This document shows positions 18,794 through 27,096 of a stretch of 64,000 nt of DNA, piece after piece (positions within the stretch are counted from its first letter, which is position 1; every line of letters begins with the position of its first letter). The DNA is from an uncultured Ilyobacter sp. (GTDB lineage: Bacteria; Fusobacteriota; Fusobacteriia; Fusobacteriales; Fusobacteriaceae), in assembly GCF_963668085.1 (NCBI RefSeq), contig NZ_OY764059.1:1736001-1800000 (forward strand), in the 5' to 3' direction. The translations under genes and the position numbers were made by a program. The notes under the pieces are model-generated. The model was not told the origin of the DNA. It made no database searches and was given only the letters and a program-made list of their open reading frames with translations.

Positions 18794-19552
18794 CTATTTT
18801 ACTCCAGCTTCCACTATTTTAGAAAAACTAGAAGCTTCTAATGATGCTCCTCCTACAAGTCCTCCGTCTATATCTGTCTGACCCATAAGTTCTGCAGCAT
18901 TTTCAGGCTTCATAGATCCACCGTATTGGATTGTTATCTCTTCTGCTACCTCTGCTCCAAACATATCAGCTAAGAAATTTCTTATAGCTTTATGAGTTTC
19001 CTCTGCCATTTCAGGAGTAGCTGTTTTACCAGTTCCTATAGCCCATACCGGTTCATAAGCTATTACTACTTTTGCAGCTTCTTCTGCAGTCAGGTCAGCC
19101 ATTCCACCTTGTAATTGCTTTTTATTAACTTCATCTGTTTTTCCACTTTCTCTGTCTTCTAATTTTTCCCCTATACAAAGGATCGGAGTAAGTCCGTTTT
19201 TAAGAGCAGCCTTCACCTTTTCATTTATGAATTCGTCACACTCTTTATAATATTCTCTTCTCTCAGAATGTCCTAAAATTACATATTTAACTCCAATAGA
19301 AGTAAGCATGCTTGGCGCTATCTCTCCTGTAAATGCTCCGGATTCATTTGGATTCATGTTTTGTGCAGCTATTTCGATGTTTGATCCCTCTACAGCTTTC
19401 ACTGCATCTGAAAGTGCAGTAAAAGGTACACCTAAAACTATACCTACATTATCCATTCCCTTTACCAATTCTTTTAGCTCTGTCAGCATCGCCACTGACT
19501 CTGAGTTAGTTTTGTTCATTTTCCAGTTTCCTGCTACGATTGTTCTTCTCAT
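18794..19552 (-). CDS. tpiA: Triosephosphate isomerase
   Basis: A 252-residue TIM barrel interconverting dihydroxyacetone phosphate and glyceraldehyde 3-phosphate. Catalytic residues are visible in NWKMN (Lys11), LGHSERR (His) and AYEPVWAIGTG (Glu), and the phosphate loop in QYGGSMKPENA. The ATG follows TTAGGGGG. A consensus promoter lies about 40 bp upstream. Confidence 0.97.
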   Translation of the reverse strand: MRRTIVAGNWKMNKTNSESVAMLTELKELVKGMDNVGIVLGVPFTALSDAVKAVEGSNIEIAAQNMNPNESGAFTGEIAPSMLTSIGVKYVILGHSERREYYKECDEFINEKVKAALKNGLTPILCIGEKLEDRESGKTDEVNKKQLQGGMADLTAEEAAKVVIAYEPVWAIGTGKTATPEMAEETHKAIRNFLADMFGAEVAEEITIQYGGSMKPENAAELMGQTDIDGGLVGGASLEASSFSKIVEAGVK

Positions 19553-19588
19553 TAATATACCCCCTAATAATTATAACTTCTCAAAGAA

Positions 19589-19617
19589 ATTCTAACACAT
19601 TCAATGGCTTTTTTCAA
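19589..19617 (-). promoter_or_regulatory. Promoter of tpiA-gpmI
   Basis: On the minus strand TTGAAA (19612-19617), 17-bp spacer, TAGAAT (19589-19594). Confidence 0.7.
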
Positions 19618-19855
19618 TTTATGCATATGGTTATATTTTAACCTCATTGTGTCCTATTTTTACTATTTATCTGAATATTGTAATATTTTAGAAAATAAAT
19701 GTCCAACTCAACTTTGACTAATACAAGCTCTGCTTCTCTAGAATCATAAAAACTTTTATCCTGTATCCCTACTTTACATTATAGATATTCTTTTAGTATT
19801 ATTACTTGTATTCCATATTTTCTAGGAATCAGACATTTTTTATTGCAAAAAAATT
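19618..19855. other. Non-coding gap between tpiA promoter and the next terminator
   Basis: AT-rich spacer. I see no ribosome site with a usable reading frame, no stable hairpin and no RNA-gene signature apart from the flanking promoter and terminator. Confidence 0.5.
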
Positions 19856-19877
19856 ATGAGTGGTAAAAACCACTCAT
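19848..19877 (-). terminator. Terminator of the rluD-rnhB-yraN-comF run
   Basis: ATGAGTGGT (19856-19864) pairs with ACCACTCAT (19869-19877). On the minus strand a T-rich run follows at 19848-19855. It abuts the stop codon of the 203-aa unknown gene. Confidence 0.85.
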
Positions 19878-20489
19878 TTATGCAAATTTTCTATCTCTCA
19901 TCTCTTCTTTCAGGATGTTTTCATAATATCCTTCTATATTTTCTTTTAGCTCCATCAAAAGGTCGCTCATTTCATATTCGAGGATCTCCTGCAGGGTATA
20001 GGTGTCTTTTGACTCCATAGCCTGTGATATGTTGCTCATGCACCCTTCATAGTCCTCGATTATAGCGTCAAAATCTTCGTACAAAAGATCCAAGGCAGTA
20101 TTTTCCTTTATAGACATAAGGATGTTATATATCCAGTCTAGTCCCGCCACCACTTCAAAGGAGACGCTTATCATCCTTAGATCATTCTCTACTTCCATCT
20201 CAAGGTCTAAGAGGTCTATGGTTTCGAAATATTTTTCAATGTAAACTTCCATATCGGAAATGGCCTCTAATATTATGGATTTGGGGCTCTTTGTGAGAAT
20301 TTCAACAACTTTTATTTTTTCCCCTCCAACCATGTTATTTTCAGCTAGTAGCTGTCCGTTTACATAGATGTTATAGAGCATTTTCCCTTCTTTTTCAAGC
20401 AGTCTGTTGACCTCTTCTATTACCAGTCCCAGAGTTTCAAAATCTTTTTTTTCAAAATCTATTTTTTTATTATCTATCAATATATCCAT
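19878..20489 (-). CDS. Unknown acidic protein (203 aa)
   Basis: I do not recognise this protein. It is strongly acidic and rich in Glu/Asp and Leu/Ile, with no signal peptide or membrane segment. The first ~70 residues look like a small beta-rich module (NKKIDFEKKDFETLG, YNIYVNGQLLAE, KIKVVEIL); the remainder is predicted helical. I start at the ATG at 20489 because GGGAG lies eight bases upstream; the upstream ATG at 20504 overlaps that site. It follows comF by 15 bp and is the last gene before a terminator. Confidence 0.7.
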   Translation of the reverse strand: MDILIDNKKIDFEKKDFETLGLVIEEVNRLLEKEGKMLYNIYVNGQLLAENNMVGGEKIKVVEILTKSPKSIILEAISDMEVYIEKYFETIDLLDLEMEVENDLRMISVSFEVVAGLDWIYNILMSIKENTALDLLYEDFDAIIEDYEGCMSNISQAMESKDTYTLQEILEYEMSDLLMELKENIEGYYENILKEEMRDRKFA

Positions 20490-20504
20490 AATATTTACTC
20501 CCAT

Positions 20505-21155
20505 CTAAAAAGATACCTTGTTATTCACTGCTGTTTTAGCTGCTGCTAAAGAGAAAACTAAAATCTTTTTAGGCTCCCCGCAGGATTTTAAAATTTTTGT
20601 AAGTTCTCTTATTGTACTTCCTGTGGTAACTATGTCATCTATCACAAGGATTATTTTCCCATGAACTTTTAAGCTGCTTTCAAAACTGTTTTTTATATTT
20701 TCTTTCCTCAGATCTTCGTCAAGCAACTGGTGCATAGGTCTTGTATTTTTAATTCTTTTAACAGACTCATAGGGTATTTTCAAATATTCCAAAATATCTT
20801 CTACCTGATTAAATCCTCTTTCTCTTTTCCTTTTTATGTTTATAGGTACAGGCACCACAATGTCAATTTTTTCATACTTTATAATCTCTTTCAGATATTT
20901 TCCAGTTAAATCTCCTAAAATTTGGCTTATATATCTTCTGTTCTGAAGTTTAAAAAAACCAATCAGTTTTTTTATATCCCTGTCATAATCAAAAATATAA
21001 TAGAAATTCCCAGATTTTCTCAGTGATATTTTCCTCTCTAACCTCCTGTAACACTTATGACAAAGATACCTGTACTTTTTTTCAGATTTTTCACAGCAAA
21101 AGATACAGTTATTTGAAAAGAAAAAATCTCTAATATTCAGGTTTAAGCTCTTCAT
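20505..21155 (-). CDS. comF: ComF family phosphoribosyltransferase-like protein
   Basis: A protein of about 216 residues. An N-terminal Cys4 cluster (NNCIFCCEKS, LCHKCYRRL) is followed by a type I PRTase domain with the PRPP-binding loop VIDDIVTTGSTI. ComF proteins are needed for DNA uptake in competent bacteria, though many homologues are found without known competence. I use the internal ATG at 21155, giving MKSLNLNIRDFF. A longer frame to 21236 would overlap the Zn-ribbon gene by over 100 bp and has an atypical N-terminus. The chosen start overlaps the upstream gene by 26 bp. Confidence 0.85.
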   Translation of the reverse strand: MKSLNLNIRDFFFSNNCIFCCEKSEKKYRYLCHKCYRRLERKISLRKSGNFYYIFDYDRDIKKLIGFFKLQNRRYISQILGDLTGKYLKEIIKYEKIDIVVPVPINIKRKRERGFNQVEDILEYLKIPYESVKRIKNTRPMHQLLDEDLRKENIKNSFESSLKVHGKIILVIDDIVTTGSTIRELTKILKSCGEPKKILVFSLAAAKTAVNNKVSF

Positions 21156-21321
21156 CCTTATCCAACACCTTTGCAGAATACATCTCTGTGTAACCACAGT
21201 TGAGACATATCTTAAGATAATATGTACCAAGCTCAAGTTTCAATCCGGGCGTTTTTTCTGCACAAAATGTTGTTCTCACTTGATATTTTTCATTGCCGCA
21301 TTTAAGACATTTAAAATCCAA
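21130..21321 (-). CDS. Small zinc-ribbon protein (63 aa)
   Basis: Two CxxC knuckles (CLKCGN and CLNCGYTEMY) frame a short beta hairpin, the pattern of the zinc-ribbon family formerly called DUF2082, described as nucleic-acid-binding-like. It starts with TTG at 21321 after GGGGGG at good spacing. It overlaps yraN by 11 bp and comF by 26 bp, a tightly coupled string. No specific function can be read from the sequence. Confidence 0.75.
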   Translation of the reverse strand: MDFKCLKCGNEKYQVRTTFCAEKTPGLKLELGTYYLKICLNCGYTEMYSAKVLDKDEELKPEY

Positions 21322-21670
21322 TATTATCCCCCCAAATTACATTTCTATTCCATATAAGTTCTTCCCTGTTGAAACTTATAAGATCAAATCTAAACTCTGC
21401 ATCCTTTAGATTTTTTTCCTGAATATACTTCATTGCAGTCAGGTAGATTCTTCTTTGTTTTCTTGCATTTACAGAATCTATTCCACTTCCAAACCTGTTG
21501 CTTTTTCTATATTTAACCTCTACAAAAATAGTGAGTTTATTTTTCTCCACTATAATATCTATCTCTCCGTATTTACTTCGAAAATTTTTATCAAGGAGAG
21601 TATATCCTTGTTTTTTTAAAAATTCAAGTGCCTTAGCCTCATATATATCGCCCTTTTCTCTGTTATGCAT
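21311..21670 (-). CDS. yraN: YraN family protein (UPF0102)
   Basis: A 119-residue protein with a restriction-endonuclease-like fold: RGKGDIYEAKALEFLKK-type N-terminus, then the nuclease-like motif GEIDIIVEK...FVEVKYRKS (D-ExK). Function is not established. yraN next to rnhB is common across bacteria, as here (80 bp apart). Confidence 0.88.
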   Translation of the reverse strand: MHNREKGDIYEAKALEFLKKQGYTLLDKNFRSKYGEIDIIVEKNKLTIFVEVKYRKSNRFGSGIDSVNARKQRRIYLTAMKYIQEKNLKDAEFRFDLISFNREELIWNRNVIWGDNIGF

Positions 21671-21749
21671 ACAATTTCATCCCCCTGATATTACAAGGAT
21701 ATTCTTTTATAAATTATATACTATTTAACCTTGTATTTCAAATAATCTG

Positions 21750-22361
21750 CTAAAAAAGAGTTGGCTTTAGTATATTGCTTAAAAAACTTTTTCTGTGACA
21801 CTGACAGGCTCCATTTTTTAATAGGGCTTCTCTGTGTTGTTTGGTTCCATAGCCTTTATGTTTTGCAAATCCATATTCTGGATATATTTCATCATACTTC
21901 ACCATTATCCTGTCCCTTGTCACCTTTGCAATTATAGAGGCCGCTGCTATAGCCAGACTCTTCCCGTCTCCTTTTACTATAGGGGTTTGGCTTCCCCTAT
22001 ACTCTCTTATTTTGTGATTTCCGTCGATAAGAGCATTTTCAAAAGATATCCCTTCTTCTACAATGTCCTCTATAGCATTCCTCATCCCCATAAATGTTGC
22101 ATTCAAAATATTATAGCTGTCTATTTCTTTTTCATTTATGATCCCCACTCCCACATGACAGTTTTCAATTATAATATCAAAGAGAAACTCTCTTTTTTTC
22201 TCACTCAATTTCTTAGAATCATTTATCATATCAAATTCTTTTACATATTTTTTTATCTTCACTGCTGCAGCTACCACTGGTCCCGCTAGGGGTCCTCTCC
22301 CGGCTTCATCAACACCTATTATCTCGCCGTATTCCATGTCAAACTCATACATACTGTTCAA
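21750..22361 (-). CDS. rnhB: Ribonuclease HII
   Basis: A 203-residue enzyme that removes RNA from RNA-DNA hybrids and single ribonucleotides from DNA. The active-site N-terminus GVDEAGRGPLAGPVVAAAV is intact, as are the later acidic residues (LIDGNHKI, KVTRDRIM). It starts with TTG at 22361, seven bases after AGGAGG; the ATG nine bases further in is too far from that site. It follows the rluD-like gene by 11 bp. Confidence 0.94.
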   Translation of the reverse strand: MNSMYEFDMEYGEIIGVDEAGRGPLAGPVVAAAVKIKKYVKEFDMINDSKKLSEKKREFLFDIIIENCHVGVGIINEKEIDSYNILNATFMGMRNAIEDIVEEGISFENALIDGNHKIREYRGSQTPIVKGDGKSLAIAAASIIAKVTRDRIMVKYDEIYPEYGFAKHKGYGTKQHREALLKNGACQCHRKSFLSNILKPTLF

Positions 22362-22372
22362 TTGAGTTCCTC

Positions 22373-23314
22373 CTAAATATTTACTTTATTGATATCCAAA
22401 CCTGTTTTTTTTGCTGCATTCTTAAAATCTTCAGGTATATCCCCAAATACTGTCATTTTTTCTCTACTTAAAGGATGGTGAAATTCTAACCTATAGGCGT
22501 GAAGCATCTGCCTTTTACATATTTTACTAGGCTTGCCATAGACCTCATCTCCTAGTATAGGGTGATTTATACTTTTCATATGAACTCTTATCTGGTGGGT
22601 TCTTCCAGTTTCTATACTCACCTCTACAAGGGAAAAATCACCCGACTCATCTAAAACCCTGTAGTTTGAAATGGCATTTTTACCATTTTTCTGAACCACA
22701 GCCATTTTTTTTCTGTCCTTGGGATTTCTCCCAATAAGGTTCTCTATTCTTCCCTCTTTCTCAGAAAATATACCCTTACATATACAGATATAAGTTTTTG
22801 ATATGTCCTTATTCTTAAACATCTCTGACAATTTTAAATGTGCAGAATCGTTTTTTGCTATTACTATAAGCCCGCTGGTATTTTTATCTAGCCTGTGAAC
22901 AATTCCTGGTCTTATTATTCCGTTTATGTTAGACAGGTCTTTCACATGGTACATTAGGGCATTTACCAAGGTTCCTGAATAATTACCTGGAGCAGGATGA
23001 ACCACCATATCCGGACTTTTGTTTATTATGACTAGATCCCTATCTTCATAGACTTTCTCTAGGGGGATATTTTCAGATTCTACGTCTAGCACCTCATCCT
23101 CAGGTATCCTCACAAGAATCTTTTCATTTCCTTTTAGTTTATTTCCACTCTTTATCTTTTCTTTTCCCTCTATACTTATATCTCTTTGCTCTATCAGCTT
23201 CTGAATATATGATCGAGTCAGGTAATCAAAAGATTCATTTACAAAGGCATCCAATCTTTTTCCTCTATCGCTGTTCTCTGCATAAAGAGTCTCTTGCTCC
23301 TTATAGTTTTTCAT
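22373..23314 (-). CDS. rluD: RluD/RluA family 23S rRNA pseudouridine synthase
   Basis: A 313-residue protein with an N-terminal S4 RNA-binding domain (~15-75) and a catalytic domain carrying HRLDKNTSGL (catalytic Asp) and TGRTHQIRVHM. The architecture matches RluD, which modifies helix 69 of 23S rRNA, but the exact site cannot be told from sequence. The ATG follows AAAGAGGTGG. First gene of the rluD-rnhB-yraN-comF run. Confidence 0.88.
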   Translation of the reverse strand: MKNYKEQETLYAENSDRGKRLDAFVNESFDYLTRSYIQKLIEQRDISIEGKEKIKSGNKLKGNEKILVRIPEDEVLDVESENIPLEKVYEDRDLVIINKSPDMVVHPAPGNYSGTLVNALMYHVKDLSNINGIIRPGIVHRLDKNTSGLIVIAKNDSAHLKLSEMFKNKDISKTYICICKGIFSEKEGRIENLIGRNPKDRKKMAVVQKNGKNAISNYRVLDESGDFSLVEVSIETGRTHQIRVHMKSINHPILGDEVYGKPSKICKRQMLHAYRLEFHHPLSREKMTVFGDIPEDFKNAAKKTGLDINKVNI

Positions 23315-23436
23315 TGTCCACCTCTTTACTTTTATAGGAATTTAGTTTATTATAATCTGATAATGCCAATTTTATGATACTGTTTTTTTAACACTATTTA
23401 CTTTTAACCAAAATCAACGTCAGGAGAATATCAACA

Positions 23437-24153
23437 ATGGTCAGATTAAACAATTATATCATTAAACTTTTAAAAAATAAACTTAATAGATCAGATCTAG
23501 ACGAGAGCAAACTCATACTTTTAAACAAGGGAAAGTTTGCAAACGCCTATGTTTTTAGATATTCTCAAGGTGATACAGATCTCACAATAAAGGATTTTTC
23601 CCACTGCCCGTGGCCAGTTAAAATAACTGTCGGAATTATTATGGCCAAATTTGAATACAAAACACTCAAACTCTTAGAAGGTCTCCCAGGTGTTGCTTCT
23701 GAAGCCTTTCTACTGGGAAGATACACTGTGGCCTTTTCTTATGTGAAAGGAACCCCGTTAGCTGAGATTCATAGGAAGAATATGACACTCCCTAAAGAAT
23801 TTTTTATAGAATTGGAAAAAAGAACCCGGGAGATGCATAATAAAAATCTTGTCCATTTAGACCTTAGAAACTTAGGTAACATTATAGATGGAGATGATGG
23901 AAACCCCTATATAATCGATTTCCAGTCTAGTCTTGGCACAAAATATCTCCCTAAAAAATTAAAAAAAATCCTGGAAGATTCTGATATTTCTGGAGTTTAT
24001 AAGTCCTGGAAGCTAGTTTGTTCAGAAAACCTTGACCCAGAAAAAGAAAAATTTCTTGAAGATTTCAACAAGATCAGAAAAATTTGGGTATTCAAGGGAT
24101 ACCCAATTCAAAAAGCCATAAGAAAAATAAAAAGAAAAATAAATAAAGATTGA
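23437..24153 (+). CDS. Lipopolysaccharide kinase (Kdo/WaaP-like) family protein
   Basis: A 238-residue protein-kinase-fold enzyme. An N-terminal lobe with a Gly/Lys-rich loop (LNKGKFANAYVF) and a lysine (LTIKDF) is followed by the catalytic loop HLDLRNLGN and the metal motif IIDFQSS. This arrangement fits the Kdo/WaaP sugar-kinase family, which phosphorylates the inner LPS core. Other kinase-like families (RIO, InaA) are possible. It is a single plus-strand gene after AGGAGA, convergent with the antiporter gene. Confidence 0.7.
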   Translation: MVRLNNYIIKLLKNKLNRSDLDESKLILLNKGKFANAYVFRYSQGDTDLTIKDFSHCPWPVKITVGIIMAKFEYKTLKLLEGLPGVASEAFLLGRYTVAFSYVKGTPLAEIHRKNMTLPKEFFIELEKRTREMHNKNLVHLDLRNLGNIIDGDDGNPYIIDFQSSLGTKYLPKKLKKILEDSDISGVYKSWKLVCSENLDPEKEKFLEDFNKIRKIWVFKGYPIQKAIRKIKRKINKD

Positions 24154-24180
24154 AGATAAAATTCAAACATAAAAAAGACA

Positions 24181-24214
24181 AAGAGGGTAACCCAAAAAGG
24201 TAACCCTCTTTTTT
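24181..24214. terminator. Bidirectional terminator
   Basis: AAGAGGGTAACC...GGTAACCCTCTT stem with one A-A mismatch, T-run at 24209-24214. It lies between the convergent kinase-like and antiporter genes. Confidence 0.85.
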
Positions 24215-24220
24215 ATACAA

Positions 24221-26017
24221 TTAAGCCAACAGGATATTTCTTAAGAGATCATGATTGACTCTGCCGTCCAAATCCAGTTTTTTTATGGTTGTTATTATCG
24301 ATCTTACAACTTTAAGATATTCCTGAGGTTTCTCTTTTGGAGTTATTACAAGAAATACTATATCTACAGGCTTCCCATCTGGAGAATCCCACTCAACAGG
24401 ATTTTTAATAAGTCCACATACACATACAGTCTTACTGACCTCGTCTGTTCTGCAGTGGGGTATCGCCACCCCTTTTCCAAGAGAAGTACTTGCGAGCTTT
24501 TCCCTCGCCATTATTGCATGGGCGACTTCATGAATATCTTTTACAACACCTTTTTTTCCTATTAATTCTGCCAGATTATTTATGGCTTCCTCTTTATTCC
24601 CAGCTTCAAGTTCTACAACATTTCCTGTGAGTATCTCTTCTATGGAAAAATGATCTGACCTTTTTTCAGATGTACTTCGAATACTTTTAATATATTCCTT
24701 CCATTTGAGCAGTGTTCTTTCTGAGAGCCAGGCTCCTCCGATTTCAAATATCACCAGGGCCGGAATGATGGTGTTGAATATCATTTCTCCACCGTGCCCC
24801 TTTAGTACTGTAGCAACTAAAATAGTTTCCACCGCTGCCATTCCTGCCTGAGGCAGCATAAGTTTTGGTAGACTGTTTGTTATCTCTTTTTCCTGCTTTG
24901 TAGCATAGCACCCTATCCACGTACCTATAAATTTAGCCGAACCCCTTACAATGAGGTAACCTGCTACATATATAAATGTCTCCTTAGAGAAAGTTTCTAG
25001 TTTAACACTTGCACCTATAAGGGCGAAGAAAAAAAGATTTAATGCTGGCATTATATTGCTAAGCTGCAGCGAATGAAATATTGCGTGGAAGTGGTAATTT
25101 GATACCAGCGCTCCTGCTACAACTGCAGTAACAAGAAATGGAACATGAAAGTGCAGTGCCGCTGCAGATCCAACTGCAACAAACCCAACAACAATAAAGA
25201 ATAATTCAATAGAGGGCATAGGACCGTAAAAACTTTCTACATCTACCTCAAGGCCTTCTTCACTTTTTACCTTTCCAGGTTTTACTGTAAACTTAAGTAG
25301 TATAAAGATAAGCCAACCTATAAAGAATGCAAAGACCAGTTCCCTCACTACTTCATAAGCCAGATGACCTATTGAAAGAGATTCCCCCTCCATAGTCATA
25401 ACTGCTATCCCTAGAAACACCGAGAAAAACACAACTTCAATGATGTCATCCAAGACCACTATGTTCGCCAGTAAATTTTTCAGTTTTCCTTCTACTTTCA
25501 GTTTGTTCATCAACACAAAGGTTAATGCAGGGGCAGTTGCTATACCTATAGATCCAACCACAAGGGAGTTTATTGCTGTGAAGTGAAACACTTTCCAGAA
25601 AACAAGAGAAAGCGACAGCCATGTAAGTAGTGCCTGTCCCCCACAGATTACAGTAGCCTTGATTCCCACTTTTTTTAGTCTGTCAAAATGCAGTTCCTCT
25701 CCAAGGGAAAACGCTATTACCCCCAAAAAGAAAAAGACAAAAAAATGACTTTCCTCTATAACAAGAGAGTAACTTTCAAACCCATGGCTGTAAAGTTCTT
25801 CCATTTTATTAAAAAAAGATGCCGACCTTACAAATTCATTTTTTACTACCCATTCATGAACCAAAAACCAAAAGTGGGGCCCTATAAGCATTCCACCTAT
25901 TATCTGACCAATCGTCTCGCCTATATTTAGCTTTTTGGCAAGAACTCCAACTGCATAAGCTCCTAATATCAGCATACCTATTGCCAGTATCTGAACTTTC
26001 ATAAATTCTAATCCCAT
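24221..26017 (-). CDS. CPA2-type cation:proton antiporter fused to a PTS EIIA domain
   Basis: A 598-residue protein. Residues ~1-430 form 12 or so membrane segments of a Na+/H+-exchanger domain (KefB/NhaP2-like, GSIGIATAPALTFVL). Residues ~455-598 form a fructose/mannitol-type EIIA domain with the phosphorylatable His521 in VAIPHCRTDE. The EIIA could let PTS phosphorylation state or PEP/pyruvate level control ion exchange. The ATG at 26017 has AGGAGG five bases upstream. No PTS permease genes are adjacent, which supports a regulatory EIIA. Na+ or K+ specificity cannot be read here. Confidence 0.85.
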   Translation of the reverse strand: MGLEFMKVQILAIGMLILGAYAVGVLAKKLNIGETIGQIIGGMLIGPHFWFLVHEWVVKNEFVRSASFFNKMEELYSHGFESYSLVIEESHFFVFFFLGVIAFSLGEELHFDRLKKVGIKATVICGGQALLTWLSLSLVFWKVFHFTAINSLVVGSIGIATAPALTFVLMNKLKVEGKLKNLLANIVVLDDIIEVVFFSVFLGIAVMTMEGESLSIGHLAYEVVRELVFAFFIGWLIFILLKFTVKPGKVKSEEGLEVDVESFYGPMPSIELFFIVVGFVAVGSAAALHFHVPFLVTAVVAGALVSNYHFHAIFHSLQLSNIMPALNLFFFALIGASVKLETFSKETFIYVAGYLIVRGSAKFIGTWIGCYATKQEKEITNSLPKLMLPQAGMAAVETILVATVLKGHGGEMIFNTIIPALVIFEIGGAWLSERTLLKWKEYIKSIRSTSEKRSDHFSIEEILTGNVVELEAGNKEEAINNLAELIGKKGVVKDIHEVAHAIMAREKLASTSLGKGVAIPHCRTDEVSKTVCVCGLIKNPVEWDSPDGKPVDIVFLVITPKEKPQEYLKVVRSIITTIKKLDLDGRVNHDLLRNILLA

Positions 26018-26365
26018 TTTTTCCTCCTATATTTTTGTTTATATTAAAAGGATTCAATTCAAAATTAATTTTTTTAATTACACTAATATAATACTTTATT
26101 TACAGGATGTTTTTCAATATATATTTAACAATGTTTAATAATAATTATCACAACCTATTATTTCACTGTCTTTTGAAAAGTTTTTAAGATTATAATTTAT
26201 AATAGAATTATTTTCAATGTTTTTTATAAAATACCCTTTCATAAATTATCGTGACAAACTATATACAGCAAGTATTTCAAAGAATAATCTAAAGAAAACT
26301 TCATACTTCACACTCAATTTTTTTGAAAATAAAAAAAGGTAGCTGCAAAGTCTACCTTTCTTGTC
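26018..26365. other. Non-coding gap upstream of the antiporter gene
   Basis: Very AT-rich. On the minus strand a candidate antiporter promoter is TTGAAA (26112-26117), 18-bp spacer, TATTAT (26088-26093). Beyond the DUF1294 terminator at its right end nothing else is recognised. Confidence 0.5.
26332..26359 (-). terminator. Terminator of the DUF1294 gene
   Basis: AAAGGTAG (26335-26342) pairs with CTACCTTT (26352-26359); a T-run follows on the minus strand. Confidence 0.8.
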
Positions 26366-26650
26366 TTAATTCTGTCTAGCCCACATATATACAACCAAAG
26401 CAAAGTGAGCCAAGGCCATAACGGGAACACCGTATTTAAAATACCACTTCCTTGTTTTGTGATTAAAAACCTTCATACTTATGAGAGCCCCTATACTTCC
26501 TCCAAATAAGGCCATAAGAATAAGTCTCAGTTCAGGTACTCTGTCCCTGTCATTTTTAGCCTGGACCTTGTCAAATGAATATACAATAAATGCAGAAATA
26601 TTCATTACTGCTAGAAAAATAAAAAATATTTTTAAAAAAGTAATTTCCAT
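26366..26650 (-). CDS. DUF1294 family small membrane protein
   Basis: A 94-residue protein with an N-terminal membrane segment (~5-24), the family motif YSFDKVQAK, then RVPELRLILMALFGGSIGALISMKVF and HKTRKWYF, and a C-terminal membrane segment. These are the conserved positions of DUF1294; function is unknown. The ATG follows AAAGGAG. Monocistronic with its own terminator. Confidence 0.85.
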   Translation of the reverse strand: MEITFLKIFFIFLAVMNISAFIVYSFDKVQAKNDRDRVPELRLILMALFGGSIGALISMKVFNHKTRKWYFKYGVPVMALAHFALVVYMWARQN

Positions 26651-26837
26651 CAGTTTTCTCCTTTAAATAATTTTATAAGTTATTTTAATATACATCAAAA
26701 TAATTTTTTTTCAATATTTTCTTTTATTTAATTAAGCAAATTTAATGAAGCCCTTAAAAATCAAGACTTTTAATTTCATCCCCTTGTATTATCAGAACAT
26801 AATGTTCGTTTAACAATAAAATTTTTCTACTTTTATA

Positions 26838-26866
26838 TTTACAAACACAAAAAAGTGTAATATATT
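26838..26866 (+). promoter_or_regulatory. Promoter of the AspT-like transporter
   Basis: TTTACA (26838-26843), 17-bp spacer, TATATT (26861-26866); predicted start near 26873, leaving a ~220-nt 5' leader. Confidence 0.65.
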
Positions 26867-26872
26867 TGTGGT

Positions 26873-27096
26873 GTATAAAGGTCTTCAACAGCATATTTAT
26901 TTATTCTATTCTGTATTTAAAGAGACCTTTCAAACTTTTGGGTTTCATCCATTGAGGCCTTTTTTTAATTCTAAATTTTTATACTAGGAGGTGCTCAGGG
27001 AGTCTAAACTTTAGTTGGTCAATGGTTCTTTTCTGCCAATTGACAAAATTATTGCAAATTATCAAAAATGAAAGTAAAAATTAAGGGAGGAATTTA
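26873..27096 (+). promoter_or_regulatory. Structured 5' leader of the AspT-like transporter (candidate attenuator)
   Basis: AAAGGTCT at 26877-26884 is complementary to AGACCTTT (26923-26930). With the next four bases it can instead pair with TTGAGGCCTTT at 26952-26962, which runs into seven T's, a terminator-like form. A further imperfect hairpin lies at ~27015-27050. An AGGAGGTG at ~26986 has no start codon at usable distance. It matches no riboswitch class that I recognise. The first 220 bp of this 446-bp intergenic region (from 26651) show nothing but AT-rich spacer. Confidence 0.4.

Noticed and set aside
27022-27084. 20-codon ORF (MVLFCQLTKLLQ...) just before the AspT-like gene
   Set aside because: No ribosome site before its ATG and no codon bias for any one amino acid, so not a convincing leader peptide.
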